A DNA stretch of 51,905 bases. Source: Eubacterium sp. TM05-53. Lineage in GTDB: Bacteria > Bacillota_I > Bacilli_A > Erysipelotrichales > Erysipelotrichaceae. The translations under genes and the position numbers were made by a program. Below, in pieces: positions 41,444 through 49,740 of this stretch. Positions within the stretch are counted from its first letter, which is position 1. Every line of letters starts with the position of its first letter. The stretch spans positions 1 to 51,905 of the forward strand of contig NZ_QSPK01000008.1 in NCBI RefSeq assembly GCF_003436425.1, in the 5' to 3' direction. The notes beneath the pieces were generated by a model. It worked only from the letters and a program-made list of their open reading frames with translations, searched no databases and was not told the DNA's origin.

Positions 41444-42484
41444 TTGATTAGTAAAAAAGAATTGCGAGCACGTATTTTATTGATTGTGGTTTGTCTAGCG
41501 GTAGGCTTATATTGTCTATATACCATGGATAAATCGTATGATCCTTTAGCTCGATATCCTTATACAACCGATGAAAATCGAGATGTTTTATTAAAATATC
41601 TAGATAGTGATGATATTGATTATTTGGTAAATCAACATATTTCACCGGATAAATTTATGGATTTTATTGAGTTGAAAGATTTCAATTTAAAAAATACGTT
41701 ATATTATAAAGAAGCCAAGGAAACGCAGGATGCAGATAATGAATATATCGTCAATTTTGTGAATCGTTTTCGAAAGAATTTTTCGTATGATTCTTTAAAA
41801 CAATTGTTGATGCACTATTCATATATTGATTTAACGACGTTCTATGAAAACGAAGCTGTATTATATTCAGATTTAAGATTGATTGCAGATCCAACCAATC
41901 CGTATGTCGTATTAAATCAGGAGAATACGGTATATAAGTATATACCAGAAAAGATTACGACATTTAATACGATCTTAGTTCAAACATGTATGGTCGAAGA
42001 TCTAACGAATATGTTAGATTCGTATGCGTCTGTTATGGATGGGCAGGATCATTTGAATTTGGTCAGTGGTTATTTGAATTATGAACAAATTCTAGATCAA
42101 TATGTCAACGCATCCAAAGAATATGAGGGTGTTGACCACTATATGTTTAGTGCCGGTAAAAATGAGCAGCAGCTCGGGTATACGATCGTATTAGAGGGTC
42201 AGGATGAATGGATCAATCTATGTAGGCAATATGTCGATGATGAATATGATTATTCAAAAGTCGAAGAAGAATTGTCTGAAGAAAGTAAAAAGCGTATGGA
42301 ATGGATTGAAGAAAATGCGTATCGCTATGGTTTTGTAGTTCGTTACCAACAAGAACAAGAAAAGAAGACGGGACATTGGTATCAGCCTTTTATGCTTCGT
42401 TATGTAGGTGTAAAAACCGCTAAAATCATGCATGATAGTGGTAAGGGCATGGAACAAATGTCATTTCCGGATGAATTGGAGTAA
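41444..42484 (+). CDS. Membrane-anchored VanY/M15-like protein lacking zinc ligands
   Basis: 346 residues from a TTG start (GAGGT seven bases upstream). One N-terminal membrane segment (ILLIVVCLAVGLYCLYTM). The C-terminal half follows the M15B D,D-carboxypeptidase pattern: SGYLNYEQILDQYV, then SAGKNEQQLGYTIVLEG where active enzymes have SEHQTGLAID, and ENAYRYGFVVRYQQEQEKKT with QPFMLRYVG where EPWHFRYVG is usual. The His and Asp zinc ligands are thus replaced by Gln, Val and Leu. It is probably a catalytically inactive, extracellular wall-binding or regulatory homologue. Confidence 0.75.
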   Translation: MISKKELRARILLIVVCLAVGLYCLYTMDKSYDPLARYPYTTDENRDVLLKYLDSDDIDYLVNQHISPDKFMDFIELKDFNLKNTLYYKEAKETQDADNEYIVNFVNRFRKNFSYDSLKQLLMHYSYIDLTTFYENEAVLYSDLRLIADPTNPYVVLNQENTVYKYIPEKITTFNTILVQTCMVEDLTNMLDSYASVMDGQDHLNLVSGYLNYEQILDQYVNASKEYEGVDHYMFSAGKNEQQLGYTIVLEGQDEWINLCRQYVDDEYDYSKVEEELSEESKKRMEWIEENAYRYGFVVRYQQEQEKKTGHWYQPFMLRYVGVKTAKIMHDSGKGMEQMSFPDELE

Positions 42485-42492
42485 AAGGCTTT

Positions 42493-42960
42493 ATGAAAAT
42501 AGTTGTTGTGAGTGATTCTCATGGAAGAAACGATATATTAAAAACGATCCAGGAAAAACATCCAAACGCGAAATTGTTTATTCATTGTGGTGATTTAGAG
42601 GATGATCCGATGAATTATCCGGGCTATATCATTGTGCGTGGAAACAATGATTATTTTGGTCGTTTTGAAAATGAAAGAATCATACCGATTGGTAAACATC
42701 AAATTTATGTAACACATTCTCATCGGTTCTCTTATTTTTTAAGAAGTGAACAATTGGTGAATCGTGCTAAAGAATTGAATTGTGACATTGTATGCTTTGG
42801 ACATACACACGTATCCTTTTTAGATCGTGTCGATGGTGTTACATTAGTAAATCCAGGATCTTTATCGCATTCTAGAGATGGAAAGCCATGTAGCTATGCG
42901 ATTTTAGATATAAATGAAGATGACGTTCAGGTTGAATTCAAATTTGAGCCTGAGTGGTAA
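42493..42960 (+). CDS. YfcE/MJ0936-type metallophosphoesterase
   Basis: 155 residues. The calcineurin-like motifs are complete: VVVSDSHGRND, LFIHCGDLEDD, VRGNNDYFG, YVTHSHRF and CFGHTHVSFLDRVDG, VNPGSLSHSR. This family hydrolyses phosphodiesters; physiological substrate unknown. Eight bases after the VanY-like gene. Confidence 0.92.
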   Translation: MKIVVVSDSHGRNDILKTIQEKHPNAKLFIHCGDLEDDPMNYPGYIIVRGNNDYFGRFENERIIPIGKHQIYVTHSHRFSYFLRSEQLVNRAKELNCDIVCFGHTHVSFLDRVDGVTLVNPGSLSHSRDGKPCSYAILDINEDDVQVEFKFEPEW

Positions 42961-42976
42961 GAAAGAGGGAAGTTTT

Positions 42977-43651
42977 ATGTACAAAATAAGCGAATTATAT
43001 GATTTAGACCATACTTTGGCAAAGGATTATTTAGCAAAATTTGAATATCCTTGGCAAGCTTTGTCGGGAATCAAAGACTTGATTTTAGAACTAGGTAAAA
43101 ACTTAGGAGAAGATTATGTGGAAGTCAAAGAACATGTATGGGTACACAAGAGTGCCAATGTCTTTGAAAGTGCATATCTAGGAGCTCCATGCATCATTGG
43201 TCCTGAAACAGAAGTTCGTCATTGCGCCTTTGTGCGTGGAAGTGCTTTAGTGGGCGCAAACTGCGTGGTTGGAAATAGTGTGGAATTAAAGAACTGTATT
43301 TTATTTGACAATGTAGAAACACCTCACTACAACTATGTAGGAGATAGTATTCTTGGATATCATTCTCACTTGGGTGCTGGGGGTATCACAAGTAATTTAA
43401 AGAGTGCTCGTGACAATATCATCTTAAGAAGAAAAGATGAAAATTATAATGTGGTTGAAGAATTTGAAACAGGATTAAGAAAAATCGGTGCCTTTATGGG
43501 TGACTATGTAGAAGTTGGATGTAACTCTGTACTTTGTCCAGGAACGATTATTGGTCCACACACAAATGTATATCCACTATCTCGTGTGCGTGGTCAGATT
43601 GCGGCAAATTCAATCTTTAAAGATGCTTCACACGTAACTTTAAAGGATTAA
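42977..43651 (+). CDS. Hexapeptide left-handed beta-helix protein (GlmU C-terminal-like)
   Basis: 224 residues from the ATG at 42977 (GAGGGA upstream). Hexapeptide repeats: VWVHKSANVFESAYLGAPC, CIIGPETEVRHCAFVRGSAL, VVGNSVELKNCILFD, and LGAGGITSNLKSARD resemble the acyltransferase end of GlmU. There is no nucleotidyltransferase domain, so it is not GlmU itself. It may be an acetyl- or acyltransferase on nucleotide sugars; substrate unknown. Confidence 0.8.
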   Translation: MYKISELYDLDHTLAKDYLAKFEYPWQALSGIKDLILELGKNLGEDYVEVKEHVWVHKSANVFESAYLGAPCIIGPETEVRHCAFVRGSALVGANCVVGNSVELKNCILFDNVETPHYNYVGDSILGYHSHLGAGGITSNLKSARDNIILRRKDENYNVVEEFETGLRKIGAFMGDYVEVGCNSVLCPGTIIGPHTNVYPLSRVRGQIAANSIFKDASHVTLKD

Positions 43652-43657
43652 TCTTAC

Positions 43658-43684
43658 GAACTTGTAATTTTACAAGTTCTTTTT
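43658..43684 (+). terminator. Terminator after beta-helix gene
   Basis: GAACTTGTA-ATTT-TACAAGTTC followed by five T. Confidence 0.9.
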
Positions 43685-43703
43685 GTTATGTTAATGTTTA
43701 GGT

Positions 43704-44405
43704 ATGAAAAAGTTTGTTAAGTTTATATTTAAATTATTATTAATCTTGATTATTGCCTTTGTAGGCATCTTTTTTGGTAAAGGATATTGGGGTTATTTAG
43801 AATTAACGCAATCTCAATCTGTGGATGATGTGGTAAGTGAAGTTACATCTAGATCTACTTTTGTCGGATATGATGATTTATCACCTGAACTCGTACGAGC
43901 AACGGTGGCAATAGAAGATCGTCGTTTTTATGATCATGGAGGCGTTGATTATATTGGGCTTATGCGTGCACTTGTATCCCAATTTGATGATGATCTATTA
44001 AAGAGTGGTGGTTCTACGATTACGCAGCAATTGGCTAAAAATTTATATGGTATGTTTGATGGTACGTGGGATCGTAAAAGTACAGAATTATTTGTAGCTC
44101 GTTATTTGGAGAAGCATTATTCTAAAAATGAAATCATTGCCCTATATGTGAATGTGATCAATTATGGAAATAACTATACAGGTATCTATGAAGCAAGTTA
44201 TGGATATTTTGATACAGATCCAGAAGATCTGACTATAGCTCAGGCTTCTTTACTTGCGGGAATTCCCCAATCGCCAAACAATTATGAATTAGTTTATCAT
44301 TTTACCCAAGCCAAACAAAAACAATATGCCGTATTAAAGGCGATGGCTGAGTGTGGCTATATTTCAGAGAGTGATATTGCGACATATTATAATGCATCTG
44401 TTTAA
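43704..44405 (+). CDS. mtgA: Monofunctional peptidoglycan glycosyltransferase (GT51)
   Basis: 233 residues. One N-terminal membrane segment (FIFKLLLILIIAFVGIFFG) and a GT51 domain with the catalytic Glu in RATVAIEDRRFYDHGGVD, GGSTITQQLAKNLYG, and EIIALYVNVINYGNNYTGIY, QASLLAGIPQSPNNY. It polymerises lipid II into glycan strands outside the membrane. No transpeptidase domain, so monofunctional. The terminator stem overlaps the last codons. Confidence 0.93.
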   Translation: MKKFVKFIFKLLLILIIAFVGIFFGKGYWGYLELTQSQSVDDVVSEVTSRSTFVGYDDLSPELVRATVAIEDRRFYDHGGVDYIGLMRALVSQFDDDLLKSGGSTITQQLAKNLYGMFDGTWDRKSTELFVARYLEKHYSKNEIIALYVNVINYGNNYTGIYEASYGYFDTDPEDLTIAQASLLAGIPQSPNNYELVYHFTQAKQKQYAVLKAMAECGYISESDIATYYNASV

Positions 44406-44423
44406 GAAGGATGCATTTTTTTG
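44391..44423 (+). terminator. Terminator of glycosyltransferase gene
   Basis: AATGCATC pairs with GATGCATT, followed by TTTTT; the stop codon lies in the loop. Confidence 0.8.
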
Positions 44424-44449
44424 GTTTAGTGGCTTTTTAAAAAAAATCC

Positions 44450-44478
44450 TTGCATGACATTCTATCTTTTGGTATAAT
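44450..44478 (+). promoter_or_regulatory. Promoter of tRNA-Leu array
   Basis: TTGCAT, 17-base spacer, TATAAT preceded by TTGG. The first tRNA starts 12 bases after the -10 box. Confidence 0.85.
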
Positions 44479-44489
44479 AGTCAAGCAAT

Positions 44490-44576
44490 GCCCGGGTGGT
44501 GAAATTGGTAGACGCAGTGGACTCAAAATCCACCGGTAGCGATACCGTGCCGGTTCGAGTCCGGCCCTGGGCACCA
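44490..44576 (+). tRNA. tRNA-Leu(CAA), copy 1
   Basis: 87 nt, class II with a long variable arm (TAGCGATACCG region), anticodon loop CTCAAAA, acceptor GCCCGGG/CCTGGGC, encoded CCA. Decodes TTG. Confidence 0.96.
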
Positions 44577-44602
44577 TTTTTAAAATTAAATATTTGTTTT
44601 TT

Positions 44603-44689
44603 GCCCGGGTGGTGAAATTGGTAGACGCAGTGGACTCAAAATCCACCGGTAGCGATACCGTGCCGGTTCGAGTCCGGCCCTGGGCACCA
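44603..44689 (+). tRNA. tRNA-Leu(CAA), copy 2
   Basis: Identical over 87 nt to copy 1. Separated from it by a 26-bp AT-rich spacer that differs by one base from the others. Confidence 0.96.
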
Positions 44690-44715
44690 TTTTGAAAATT
44701 AAATATTTGTTTTTT

Positions 44716-44802
44716 GCCCGGGTGGTGAAATTGGTAGACGCAGTGGACTCAAAATCCACCGGTAGCGATACCGTGCCGGTTCGAGTCCGGCCCTGGGCAC
44801 CA
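44716..44802 (+). tRNA. tRNA-Leu(CAA), copy 3
   Basis: Identical to copies 1-2; same 26-bp spacer on both sides. Confidence 0.96.
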
Positions 44803-44828
44803 TTTTGAAAATTAAATATTTGTTTTTT

Positions 44829-44915
44829 GCCCGGGTGGTGAAATTGGTAGACGCAGTGGACTCAAAATCCACCGGTAGCGATACCGTGCCGGTTCGAGTC
44901 CGGCCCTGGGCACCA
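44829..44915 (+). tRNA. tRNA-Leu(CAA), copy 4
   Basis: Identical to the other copies; 113-bp period maintained. Confidence 0.96.
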
Positions 44916-44941
44916 TTTTGAAAATTAAATATTTGTTTTTT

Positions 44942-45028
44942 GCCCGGGTGGTGAAATTGGTAGACGCAGTGGACTCAAAATCCACCGGTAGCGATACCGT
45001 GCCGGTTCGAGTCCGGCCCTGGGCACCA
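44942..45028 (+). tRNA. tRNA-Leu(CAA), copy 5
   Basis: Identical to the other copies; 113-bp period maintained. Confidence 0.96.
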
Positions 45029-45054
45029 TTTTGAAAATTAAATATTTGTTTTTT

Positions 45055-45141
45055 GCCCGGGTGGTGAAATTGGTAGACGCAGTGGACTCAAAATCCACCG
45101 GTAGCGATACCGTGCCGGTTCGAGTCCGGCCCTGGGCACCA
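45055..45141 (+). tRNA. tRNA-Leu(CAA), copy 6
   Basis: Identical to the other copies; followed after 12 bases by the terminator of the array. Confidence 0.96.
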
Positions 45142-45153
45142 TTTTGAATTGTT

Positions 45154-45184
45154 GGATCAAGTTTTTCGGGCTTGGTCCTTTTTT
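45154..45184 (+). terminator. Terminator of tRNA array
   Basis: GGATCAAG-TTTTTCGGG-CTTGGTCC followed by six T. Confidence 0.9.
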
Positions 45185-45217
45185 ATGATATAATTTTTGA
45201 TAGTTGGAGGATTACAT

Positions 45218-46378
45218 ATGAAAGTATTAGTTGGATTAAGTGGCGGTGTAGATTCTGCTGTTGCAGCTTATTTATTAAAGAAACAAGGGTATGATGTGAC
45301 TTGTTGTTTTATGCGTAACTGGGATAGTTTTGCGAATAATGATATTGCAGGAAATCCTACAATCAAAGATGATACTTGTCCTCAGGAACAGGATTATTTA
45401 GATGCGTTAGCGGTTGCCAATCATTTGGATTTGCCTTTACAGCGTGTTGATTTTATTGAAGAATATTGGGATAACGTATTTAAAACGTTTTTAAGTGAAT
45501 ATGAAAAGGGGCGTACGCCAAATCCAGATATTTTATGTAATAAATATATTAAGTTTGATTCATTTTTTGAATATGCCATGAAACAAGGTTTTGATAAGGT
45601 GGCTACAGGGCATTATGCTTCAAACAAAGAGGAAGAGAATGGCTTTACATATTTAACACGTGCTAAAGACCAGAATAAAGACCAGACATATTTCTTGTGT
45701 CAGGTTGAAAAGAGTAAGGTGGCTAAAACGATTTTCCCTTTGGCAAATTTAGAAAAACCAGAAATTCGTCGGATTGCTTCTGAATTAAACTTAGAATCGG
45801 TTGCGACAAAGAAAGATAGTACGGGTATTTGTTTCATTGGAGAAAGAAACTTCAGACAATTCCTATCGAACTATCTTCCTAGTAAAGATGGTGACATTGT
45901 AGATGTGAATACAGGTAAAGTCATTGCACGTCATGTGGGCGTTTTATATTACACGATTGGACAAAGAAAAGGTTTAAATATAGATCATGAAAAGGGTCCT
46001 TGGTTTGTGGTTGGAAAAGATGTTGTGAAGAACATTCTTTATGTATGTCGTACAGACAAAAGAGATTTATTGTATTCAGATTCGTGTGTTGTAAAAGGAA
46101 TCAACTGGATCTTGCCAAGCTTGGATGAGATTCCAACAAAGTGTACTTGTAAATTTAGATATCGTCAAAAGGATCAAGATATCGAAATCGAAAGATTGGA
46201 TGATACAAGTGTGTTAGTAAAATATCCACAAACAATTGCGTCTGTTACAGAAGGACAGGAAGCTGTATTCTATGATGGCGACAAGTGCATTGGTGGGGGT
46301 GTCATTGAAGAAGTTTTCAAGGATGGCAAGAATTTAAATCAATTGATTATGGAGACAGCCAATGGACATCGAGGCTAG
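45218..46378 (+). CDS. mnmA: tRNA-specific 2-thiouridylase
   Basis: 386 residues from the ATG at 45218 (TGGAGG upstream). PP-loop GLSGGVDSAVAAYLL (residues 5-19), MRNWDSF, catalytic Cys in DTCPQEQDYLDA and the second in DSTGICFIGERNFRQFL, PNPDILCNKYIKF. It thiolates U34 of tRNA-Lys, -Glu and -Gln. TATAAT at 45189-45194 may be its own promoter. It overlaps recD2 by 17 bases. Confidence 0.97.
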   Translation: MKVLVGLSGGVDSAVAAYLLKKQGYDVTCCFMRNWDSFANNDIAGNPTIKDDTCPQEQDYLDALAVANHLDLPLQRVDFIEEYWDNVFKTFLSEYEKGRTPNPDILCNKYIKFDSFFEYAMKQGFDKVATGHYASNKEEENGFTYLTRAKDQNKDQTYFLCQVEKSKVAKTIFPLANLEKPEIRRIASELNLESVATKKDSTGICFIGERNFRQFLSNYLPSKDGDIVDVNTGKVIARHVGVLYYTIGQRKGLNIDHEKGPWFVVGKDVVKNILYVCRTDKRDLLYSDSCVVKGINWILPSLDEIPTKCTCKFRYRQKDQDIEIERLDDTSVLVKYPQTIASVTEGQEAVFYDGDKCIGGGVIEEVFKDGKNLNQLIMETANGHRG

Positions 46379-48461
46379 GCTTGAATATATCATTTTTGAA
46401 AATAAAGCCAATCATTATGTCGTTGCTGGTTTTTCAGAATTAAAGACGTATCATAATTTTACAGCGGCTGGAAGAATTGAAGATCCAATCGAAGATCAAG
46501 AATATGTTTTGCAGGGGGAATATGTAAAACACCCTAAGTATGGGGAGCAGTTTCGTGTGGATATGGCAAAAAAGAAATTGCCAGACAATTCGGATGCGAT
46601 CATTCATTTTCTTTGTGGTGAGAATTTTCCTACGATTGGTAAAAAAACAGCCGAAAGTATTTATGAGACTCTTGGCGAGAATTGTTTAGAGAAGATTCAT
46701 AATAATCCAGAACTTTTACATGAAGTGCCCAATTTAACCGCAAAAAAGATGTTGATCATTCAAAAGGGGATACAAGAATTTACGGGATTTAATGAAACAT
46801 ATGCCAAGCTATTGAAGTATGGCTTGAGTCCAAGACAGATTCAAATGTTGTTGGATACATATGATAATGTGTTGGATGTCATTGAACAGGATTGTTTCAA
46901 ACCTTATTATGAAGTGTATGGTTTTGGATATAAAACCGCTTGTAAGATGGCAAGTGCCATAGGCTTATCCAATGAGGATCCAAGAAGATTAGATGCCTAT
47001 ATCTATGAATTGGCTAGACAACTATCCATGGCGACTGGAAATACATATATTACATTTGCGACAATGTTTCAAAATGTGCGTGGCGTCAATGAATCCTTGA
47101 TTCAGGAAAGTATTGATCGTTTGGTTTCCCTTCAATATTTGTATGTTGAAAATACTCGAATCTATCCTTTTACTTTACATGAAGATGAGGTCACGATTGC
47201 CAAAGAGTTGAAAAATCATTTGTTTGAAGTGGAAAGTGTGGATGTTGAATCAAAAATCAAACAAGTGGAGTTTAGTTTAGCTATTACATATGATCAGGAA
47301 CAAAAGGATGCGATTCAATTGTTCTTCGATCGTTCGTTTATGATTTTAACGGGTGGTCCTGGTACTGGTAAGACAACGACGGTAAAGGGAATCTTGGAAA
47401 TTTGTAAGGATGTATATCCAGATAGTAAGATTCAGCTTTGTGCACCGACAGGAAGAGCTTCAAAGCGACTTGCACAACTTTCAAATTGTGATTCAAGAAC
47501 CATTCATTCCTTGCTGCAGTGGAACTTAGAAGATAATTCCTTCGGCAAAAATGAGGAGGATCCATTAGATGTCGACTTTATTATTGTGGATGAGTTTAGT
47601 ATGGTGGACACACACTTGTTTGCCCAATTATTAAAGGCACTGCCACAGCGTTGTCGCATTCTTTTAATTGGTGATGAAGATCAGTTAGAGAGTGTGGGTC
47701 CTGGAAAGGTGTTAGAAGATCTAATTAAATCGGATGTGATTGATACGGTCCATCTAAAGAAGATTTTTAGACAGTCAAGTGGTTCTGGAATCGTGACTTT
47801 GGCAAAAGAAATTCGTGAAGAAACTACGTGTCATTATGAGGATGGTGTTGAGTTTATTGAAAGAACAACGCCAAAAATTATGGATGCTCTAATCGATTAT
47901 GTCAAAGATATGGATCTAGATTCCATGCAGATCTTGGCACCAATGTATAAGGGGGCTGCTGGCATTGATGAGATCAATCGTCAGATGCAGGTGTTGTTCA
48001 ATCCAAAGAGTCCGCAAAAGAATCAGATGAAGGTAGGAACAACAATCTTTCGTGAAAACGATAAGGTCATGTTGTTGAAAAATTTACCGGATGAAGATGT
48101 TTATAATGGAGATATTGGTACAATTGTTGAGATTGATTCAAAACAGAATGTGATTTCAGTGGATTTCAACAATGCGATTGTTGATTTTTCAACGGACTTT
48201 CTATATTACTTAAAACACGCATGGTGTATCAGTGTTCATAAATCCCAAGGTAATGAATATCAGACGGTATTCTGTATAGTGGATGTGAATGCGAAGAATA
48301 TGTTAGAAAAGCGTCTTTTATATACGGCAATTTCGCGTGCTAAAAAACAGCTTTTTATTATTGGCAATAGGAGCTTATTTGAAACGCAGGTACGCTTAAA
48401 ATTAAAGCGTATTCGTCAAACAACGTTGCAGGAAAGAATTTATGAAAGTATTAGCAAATAG
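46362..48461 (+). CDS. recD2: ATP-dependent RecD2-type DNA helicase
   Basis: 699 residues. N-terminal OB and helix-hairpin-helix region (HFLCGENFPTIGKKTAESIY), Walker A ILTGGPGTGKTTTVKGILE (about 327-345), Walker B FIIVDEFSMVDTHLFAQLL, GDEDQLESVGPGKVL, and the C-terminal helicase motif AWCISVHKSQGNEYQTVF and LLYTAISRAKKQLFIIGN. A 5'-3' SF1B helicase of species without RecBCD, acting in replication-fork repair. Confidence 0.96.
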   Translation: MDIEARLEYIIFENKANHYVVAGFSELKTYHNFTAAGRIEDPIEDQEYVLQGEYVKHPKYGEQFRVDMAKKKLPDNSDAIIHFLCGENFPTIGKKTAESIYETLGENCLEKIHNNPELLHEVPNLTAKKMLIIQKGIQEFTGFNETYAKLLKYGLSPRQIQMLLDTYDNVLDVIEQDCFKPYYEVYGFGYKTACKMASAIGLSNEDPRRLDAYIYELARQLSMATGNTYITFATMFQNVRGVNESLIQESIDRLVSLQYLYVENTRIYPFTLHEDEVTIAKELKNHLFEVESVDVESKIKQVEFSLAITYDQEQKDAIQLFFDRSFMILTGGPGTGKTTTVKGILEICKDVYPDSKIQLCAPTGRASKRLAQLSNCDSRTIHSLLQWNLEDNSFGKNEEDPLDVDFIIVDEFSMVDTHLFAQLLKALPQRCRILLIGDEDQLESVGPGKVLEDLIKSDVIDTVHLKKIFRQSSGSGIVTLAKEIREETTCHYEDGVEFIERTTPKIMDALIDYVKDMDLDSMQILAPMYKGAAGIDEINRQMQVLFNPKSPQKNQMKVGTTIFRENDKVMLLKNLPDEDVYNGDIGTIVEIDSKQNVISVDFNNAIVDFSTDFLYYLKHAWCISVHKSQGNEYQTVFCIVDVNAKNMLEKRLLYTAISRAKKQLFIIGNRSLFETQVRLKLKRIRQTTLQERIYESISK

Positions 48462-48622
48462 ACATTCTGACGCATTCTGTGTAGAAGATTGTGGTTTATC
48501 AAGCATTATATGGGGATTATAAATATTTTGTTCGTCCATATGAAATGTTTGTGTCAAAAGTAGATCATGACAAGTATCCGGATGTGAAGCAGGAATATCG
48601 ATTTGAACTCATAGAAGAATAG
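48442..48622 (+). pseudogene. Decayed DUF1653 gene
   Basis: Downstream part reads [20 protein letters not shown] then [20 protein letters not shown], the conserved end of DUF1653, but an in-frame stop lies just before it. In another frame MKVLANRHSDAF resembles the family's beginning. A frameshift and stop thus split a short gene whose 5' end overlaps recD2. Confidence 0.65.
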
Positions 48623-48643
48623 GCTTAGGTCTATTCTTTTTTC
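48616..48643 (+). terminator. Terminator after recD2/DUF1653 remnant
   Basis: AGAATAG-GCTTAGGT-CTATTCT followed by six T. Confidence 0.85.
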
Positions 48644-48649
48644 TCACTG

Positions 48650-48690
48650 TGTGATTTGTTAACGTATCACAAGAAGGAGTGTGTTATAAT
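48650..48690 (+). promoter_or_regulatory. Promoter with Crp/Fnr-like palindrome
   Basis: TGTGAT-N10-ATCACA (48650-48671) is a perfect inverted repeat centred about 36 bases upstream of the start expected from TATAAT (48685-48690). No good -35 box is seen, consistent with activation by a bound regulator, perhaps the product of the gene itself. Confidence 0.55.
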
Positions 48691-48720
48691 AAACGATATT
48701 GAAAAAGGATGATTTAAATT

Positions 48721-49380
48721 ATGGGGTGTGAATTATTTTTAGACTTTTTTTCAGAGCACGAAGTGCCTGTTATTCGTAAAAGAAGACATACATTTTTAAA
48801 GATGGAAGATGAGAATGTATATGTTTTAAAAGAAGGTGTTGTGAAGGTCAGTGTTTTAATGCGTGATGGACGTGAATTTAATATTACGTATTTAAAAGGC
48901 TTTGATATTTTATCTATGTTTAAAGATGCAGTTGTTGATTGTAAATTTTCTTCATTGATGATTCGTGTTGAGAGTGATGAAGCTAGTTTTTATTGTGTTT
49001 CTAAAGAATTATTTAATCAATTATTAAATGAACATTCTGAATTGGTGGAATACGTGAATACGTATTATCGTAAGAAATTATCGGAAACAATTTCAAGACA
49101 AGAATTAATGACGATGAATGGTAAGAATGGTGCTGTATGTGCTTTTATATACTATTTGGTTACAATGTTTGGAAAAGAAGCGCGTGATGGAATTTTGATC
49201 GACCTAAAGATCACAAACGATGATATTGCGGGTTTCTGTGGAATTTCTACAAGACATAGCGTGAATCGTATTTTGCGCGGCTTAAGAGAAGAACATGTTA
49301 TTCGCACATTGTATAATAAAATTATGGTCTTGGATGTCGAGTATTTAAAACAATTTGTAGATGTTAAGGTGGATGCATAA
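48721..49380 (+). CDS. Crp/Fnr-family transcriptional regulator, copy 1
   Basis: 219 residues. An N-terminal cyclic-nucleotide-binding-like barrel (VYVLKEGVVKVSVLMRDGRE; FDILSMFKDAV), a dimer helix, and a C-terminal winged helix (ILIDLKITNDDIAGFCGIST; SVNRILRGLREEHVIRTL). No Cys cluster for an Fnr-type iron-sulfur centre at the N-terminus and no clear cAMP-binding signature, so the ligand is unknown. Paralogue of 49741-50385. Confidence 0.9.
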   Translation: MGCELFLDFFSEHEVPVIRKRRHTFLKMEDENVYVLKEGVVKVSVLMRDGREFNITYLKGFDILSMFKDAVVDCKFSSLMIRVESDEASFYCVSKELFNQLLNEHSELVEYVNTYYRKKLSETISRQELMTMNGKNGAVCAFIYYLVTMFGKEARDGILIDLKITNDDIAGFCGISTRHSVNRILRGLREEHVIRTLYNKIMVLDVEYLKQFVDVKVDA

Positions 49381-49392
49381 TCCGCCTTTTTT
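49368..49392 (+). terminator. Terminator of Crp/Fnr copy 1
   Basis: GGTGGAT-GCATA-ATCCGCC followed by six T; contains the stop codon. Confidence 0.85.
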
Positions 49393-49405
49393 CATGCAAC
49401 ATAAA

Positions 49406-49439
49406 AAGAGCCGACTTAAAATGTGGGATGTCGACTCTT
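49406..49439 (-). terminator. Terminator-like hairpin, minus strand
   Basis: AAGAGCCGAC / GTCGACTCTT (one G-U when read on minus), with TTTTTATG following on the minus strand. Confidence 0.6.
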
Positions 49440-49513
49440 AAAACTGCCATTACAAGAAAGACTATCATGAGTTGGTTACAACCAGTTTGTTTACTATATC
49501 ATGAATTTTGAAA

Positions 49514-49640
49514 TGAAAAAAAGCTGAACTAGATGATGTGGCAAATAATTCAGCTCTATTCATAGGAAACTGGATATGCAAATTACTTTATGGACACGCT
49601 ATCCAGCAAGGATAAGTATATCATCTTGTTGCGTATTATA
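49514..49640 (-). ncRNA. Candidate small RNA between Crp/Fnr paralogues
   Basis: On the minus strand TATAAT (49640-49635) is followed by about 110 bases without ORF, a hairpin TATCC-TTGCT-GGATA (near 49600-49615) and a good terminator AGCTGAA/TTCAGCT (49555-49522) with seven T. The -35 region is weak. The part 49587-49636 shares blocks TTTATGGAC, GCTATCCA, AGGAT and TTGTTGCGTAT, in the same order, with 34325-34399 in the prophage. Confidence 0.45.
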
Positions 49641-49740
49641 CAAAAACAATTATCCATGATTGGTAATATAATAAATATCAATTGCTAATAAGAATCTACT
49701 GAAGTATGATAAAATGGAAATAATAATAGAGGTGACGAAG

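Larger units (their letters stand above)
44490..45141 (+). repeat. Tandem array of six tRNA units, 113-bp period
   Basis: Each unit is an 87-nt tRNA plus a 26-nt spacer (TTTTGAAAATTAAATATTTG then T). Spacers 2-5 are identical and spacer 1 has a single T for G change. Identity of spacers as well as genes points to recent unequal-crossover amplification. Confidence 0.95.

Noticed and set aside
44490..45141. Regular 113-bp repeats resembling a CRISPR array
   Set aside because: The long element is a complete tRNA-Leu, spacers are identical rather than unique, and no cas gene is nearby.
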